Assembly (NCBI GenBank): GCA_001777995.1
Contig: MFFV01000018.1
Span: forward strand, 1-6,902
DNA from: Candidatus Falkowbacteria bacterium RIFCSPLOWO2_02_FULL_45_15
GTDB taxonomy: Bacteria; Patescibacteriota; Patescibacteriia; Patescibacteriales; XYC2-FULL-47-12
DNA: 6,902 bases
Direction of reading: 5' to 3'
Made by a program: the position numbers and the translations under genes. Below the pieces are notes generated by a model that worked only from the letters and a program-made list of their open reading frames with translations, had not been told where the DNA came from and searched no databases. Shown here one piece after another: positions 5,253 through 6,902 of the stretch. Numbering within the stretch: the stretch's first letter is position 1; each line of letters starts with the position of its first letter.

Positions 5253-6746
5253 TTAATTTATCGCTAAAGCTGTTTTATATAGGTCTAAATATTTTTTTGC
5301 CGGTATCTCCCAAGAATTTGATTCTTGCATGGCGTGAATGAGCAGCTTGTGCCATTGTTTTTTATTTTTAAAGAGCTCCAACGCGCGCACTAAGGCGCCG
5401 TAGAGTTCATAAGAATTAAAATTATCAAAAGCAAAGCCGTTGCCGCTGTGGTCGCGGGGGCTATAATCGGCGACGGTGTCTAAAAGTCCGCCCACCCGAT
5501 GCACAATCGGCACGCAGCCGTAGCGCATCGCAATCAGCTGATTTAACCCGCAGGGCTCGTGGTGGGAAGGCAGCAGCAGCAGGTCGGAGCCGGCGTAAAT
5601 CAGGGTTTCATACTTTTGATTTTCCTGATGCGAAGGAATAATGACGAACTTATCATTGTGTCTCGCTAATTTTTGCATTTCGTTAATGTAGGTTTTTTCT
5701 CCCGAACCGACGACCATCAACTGTAAGTTAAGTCGCATAATTTCTTCGGCGATTTGGAGCACCAATTCAAATCCTTTTTGAAAGACGATGCGGGAAGTCA
5801 TCGCGACCAGCGGGATATCGGTATTAACCGGCAAGCCGAATTTTTTTTGCAGGAATTTTTTATTATTTTTTCTGCCCGTCATGGCGTTTTGGTAACTATA
5901 ATTTTTATGCAAACCGGCGTCAGTCGCCGGATTGTAATCTTTGTAGTCAATGCCGTTGATAATGCCAAAGAGCTTATTTTGGCGGTGGCGCAAGATGCGG
6001 TGCAGGTCTTGGCCGAATTTAGGGGTGAGAATTTCCTCCGCGTATTGCTCCGAAACCGCGTTGATGACGTCGGCGTTCATAATGGCGCGTTTGGCAAAGT
6101 TAACGTATTCCATCGCCGGCTCCGCAAAGGACGGCAGTTTGGTCGTGCCGTAATCTTTGTGCTTAGGCGGCACGCTCCACCAATTCATGCCCATTTGATA
6201 AGCGAGGTTATGGATGGTAAAAACGGTTTTTGCGTTTTGCAATTTAGCCGCGTAGGGGAAGTTATTTTTTAGATAGTAAGGGATAAGCCCGGCATGCCAG
6301 TCGTGGCAATGGATAATGTCCGGGTTGAGTTCGCGCATGGAGATGAAGCGCAGAGCCGCCACGTCAAAAATTAAAAAACGCGCGTTTTCATGCGTTGAGC
6401 CGTAAAGAATTTTACGCTGGGAAAAGTATTTTTCATTTTCCACGAAATACACCGGCAAGCCGTGCATTAAATAGCCGCGCCAATAGTTTACGGTAACGGT
6501 TTTGCCGTTATCGTTGCCGTTGCCGCTTTCATCGCCGTTGGGATAAAGCTTGATGTCTTTTTCTATCAATTCCAGCCGGAATTTTTTATTGTCAATAATT
6601 TGTCCGTACAGCGGCGTGATAATCGCCACATCATGGCCCAGCCTTTTTAAGGCTTTGGGTAAACTGCGGGCCACATCCGCTAGCCCGCCGGTTTTGGAAA
6701 ACGGGTCAACTTCGGAAACGATATGGATTATTTTAAGCGGTTTCAT
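5253..6746 (-). CDS. glgA: Glycogen synthase (GT5, ADP-glucose type)
   Basis: Cytoplasmic glycosyltransferase that adds glucose from a nucleotide sugar (ADP-glucose in most bacteria) to the non-reducing end of an alpha-1,4-glucan. The N-terminal Rossmann domain opens with HIVSEVDPFSKTGGLADV, carrying the K18-T-G-G nucleotide-sugar motif. CHDWHAG at 147-153, FTIHNLAYQ at 176-184 and NGIDYKDYNPATD at 264-276 are typical. In the C-terminal domain, TSRIVFQKG (317-325) supplies R319 and K324, and SHHEPCGLNQL (394-404) supplies E397, equivalent to E. coli R300, K305 and E377. At 497 residues it is slightly longer than E. coli GlgA (477). Part of the difference may be a low-complexity Asn/Gly segment at 70-81. 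The start is fixed by the conserved N-terminus; no Shine-Dalgarno is visible. The 51-bp gap behind ruvC allows co-transcription. Confidence 0.95.
   Translation of the reverse strand: MKPLKIIHIVSEVDPFSKTGGLADVARSLPKALKRLGHDVAIITPLYGQIIDNKKFRLELIEKDIKLYPNGDESGNGNDNGKTVTVNYWRGYLMHGLPVYFVENEKYFSQRKILYGSTHENARFLIFDVAALRFISMRELNPDIIHCHDWHAGLIPYYLKNNFPYAAKLQNAKTVFTIHNLAYQMGMNWWSVPPKHKDYGTTKLPSFAEPAMEYVNFAKRAIMNADVINAVSEQYAEEILTPKFGQDLHRILRHRQNKLFGIINGIDYKDYNPATDAGLHKNYSYQNAMTGRKNNKKFLQKKFGLPVNTDIPLVAMTSRIVFQKGFELVLQIAEEIMRLNLQLMVVGSGEKTYINEMQKLARHNDKFVIIPSHQENQKYETLIYAGSDLLLLPSHHEPCGLNQLIAMRYGCVPIVHRVGGLLDTVADYSPRDHSGNGFAFDNFNSYELYGALVRALELFKNKKQWHKLLIHAMQESNSWEIPAKKYLDLYKTALAIN
6504..6539 (-). repeat. 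GGCAAC-type codon repeat in glgA encoding an Asn/Gly-rich segment
   Basis: On the minus strand a run of GGCAAC/GATAAC-like hexamers encodes residues 70-81 (NGDESGNGNDNG). It falls between two conserved parts of the N-terminal domain. It looks like a slippage-derived loop extension, not a functional motif. Confidence 0.55.
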
Positions 6747-6759
6747 AGATGTTTAACGA

Positions 6760-6780
6760 GTTATTACTTGTCTTAATAAC
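6760..6780. promoter_or_regulatory. Inverted repeat upstream of glgA (possible operator)
   Basis: A perfect 7-bp dyad, GTTATTA (6760-6766) and TAATAAC (6774-6780), separated by 7 bp, lies 13 bp before the glgA start codon in the 51-bp gap behind ruvC. The size and symmetry suit a dimeric repressor site. It is too AT-rich and lacks the T-tract for a convincing ruvC terminator. It may also be chance in AT-rich DNA. Confidence 0.3.
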
Positions 6781-6797
6781 AGGTTCTATAACTTGAA

Positions 6798-6902
6798 TTA
6801 TGTAGAGTTGGCGCAACAAATCGCTATCGCTAAGGCATCGGCCGCATCGTCGGGTTTTGGTATTTCTTTCATCCGCAATAATAATTTTACCATTTTTTGC
6901 AC
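6798..6902 (-). CDS. ruvC: Crossover junction endodeoxyribonuclease RuvC, C-terminal 34 residues
   Basis: The 3' end of a gene that enters from beyond the right edge. The minus strand from 6902 to the TAA at 6798-6800 encodes 34 residues, beginning VQKMVKLLL and containing PKPDDAADALAIAICCA. This is the conserved C-terminal block of RuvC, the Holliday-junction resolvase working with RuvAB. The D-A-A-D pair matches catalytic residues D138 and D141 of the E. coli enzyme. The extreme C-terminus is short, ending CCANST where many homologues have histidines. The rest of the gene, including the other two catalytic acids, is outside the window. It is on the same strand as glgA, 51 bp upstream of it. 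Confidence 0.87.
   Translation of the reverse strand: MQKMVKLLLRMKEIPKPDDAADALAIAICCANST

Noticed and set aside
5754..6272. A 172-codon open frame on the plus strand
   Set aside because: It lies wholly antisense to the conserved glgA gene, has no recognisable domain and is explained by codon bias of the opposite strand.
2..6902. UGA recoded as glycine, as in some CPR lineages
   Set aside because: All genes are full-length under the standard bacterial code and none contains or needs an in-frame UGA; the absence of UGA stops in eight genes is too small a sample.

Overview
The window looks like a piece of a bacterial genome of the Patescibacteria (CPR) type. This is inferred from the gene mix: a small single-RRM protein with a Gly/Arg tail, a pyruvoyl-type arginine decarboxylase, a GT5 glycogen synthase paired with a short GH57 enzyme, and starts that mostly lack a Shine-Dalgarno sequence. 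No single marker gene proves it. The standard bacterial code fits: every gene ends in TAA or TAG, and none needs UGA to be read through.

Layout, plus strand: (i) 2-1033, the 3' part of an O-antigen ligase/polymerase-like membrane protein, cut by the window edge and carrying three simple repeats in its loops and tail; (ii) 1041-1130, tRNA-Ser(CGA) with encoded CCA; (iii) 1159-1785, a YhhQ-family queuosine-precursor transporter; (iv) 1796-1924, two long abutting imperfect hairpins; (v) 1956-2510, pyruvoyl-dependent arginine decarboxylase; (vi) 2515-2543, a near-consensus sigma70 promoter followed by a structured leader of about 110 nt; (vii) 2664-2996, an RRM RNA-binding protein; (viii) 3020-3057, a strong bidirectional terminator with a GCAA loop.

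Minus strand, read right to left: the 3' end of ruvC (6902-6798), then glgA glycogen synthase (6746-5253), a GH57 alpha-glucan enzyme (5225-4071) and an APH-fold phosphotransferase (4067-3060). The gaps are 51, 27 and 3 bp, and the run ends at the shared terminator. The last three look like a compact alpha-glucan unit: GlgA makes alpha-1,4-glucan, the GH57 enzyme cuts or branches it, and the kinase-like protein may phosphorylate a released sugar. That last role is a hypothesis.

The items most worth a second look are the structured leader of the RRM gene, the twin hairpins before the decarboxylase gene, the in-frame palindromic repeat in the membrane protein, and the kinase in the glucan cluster.
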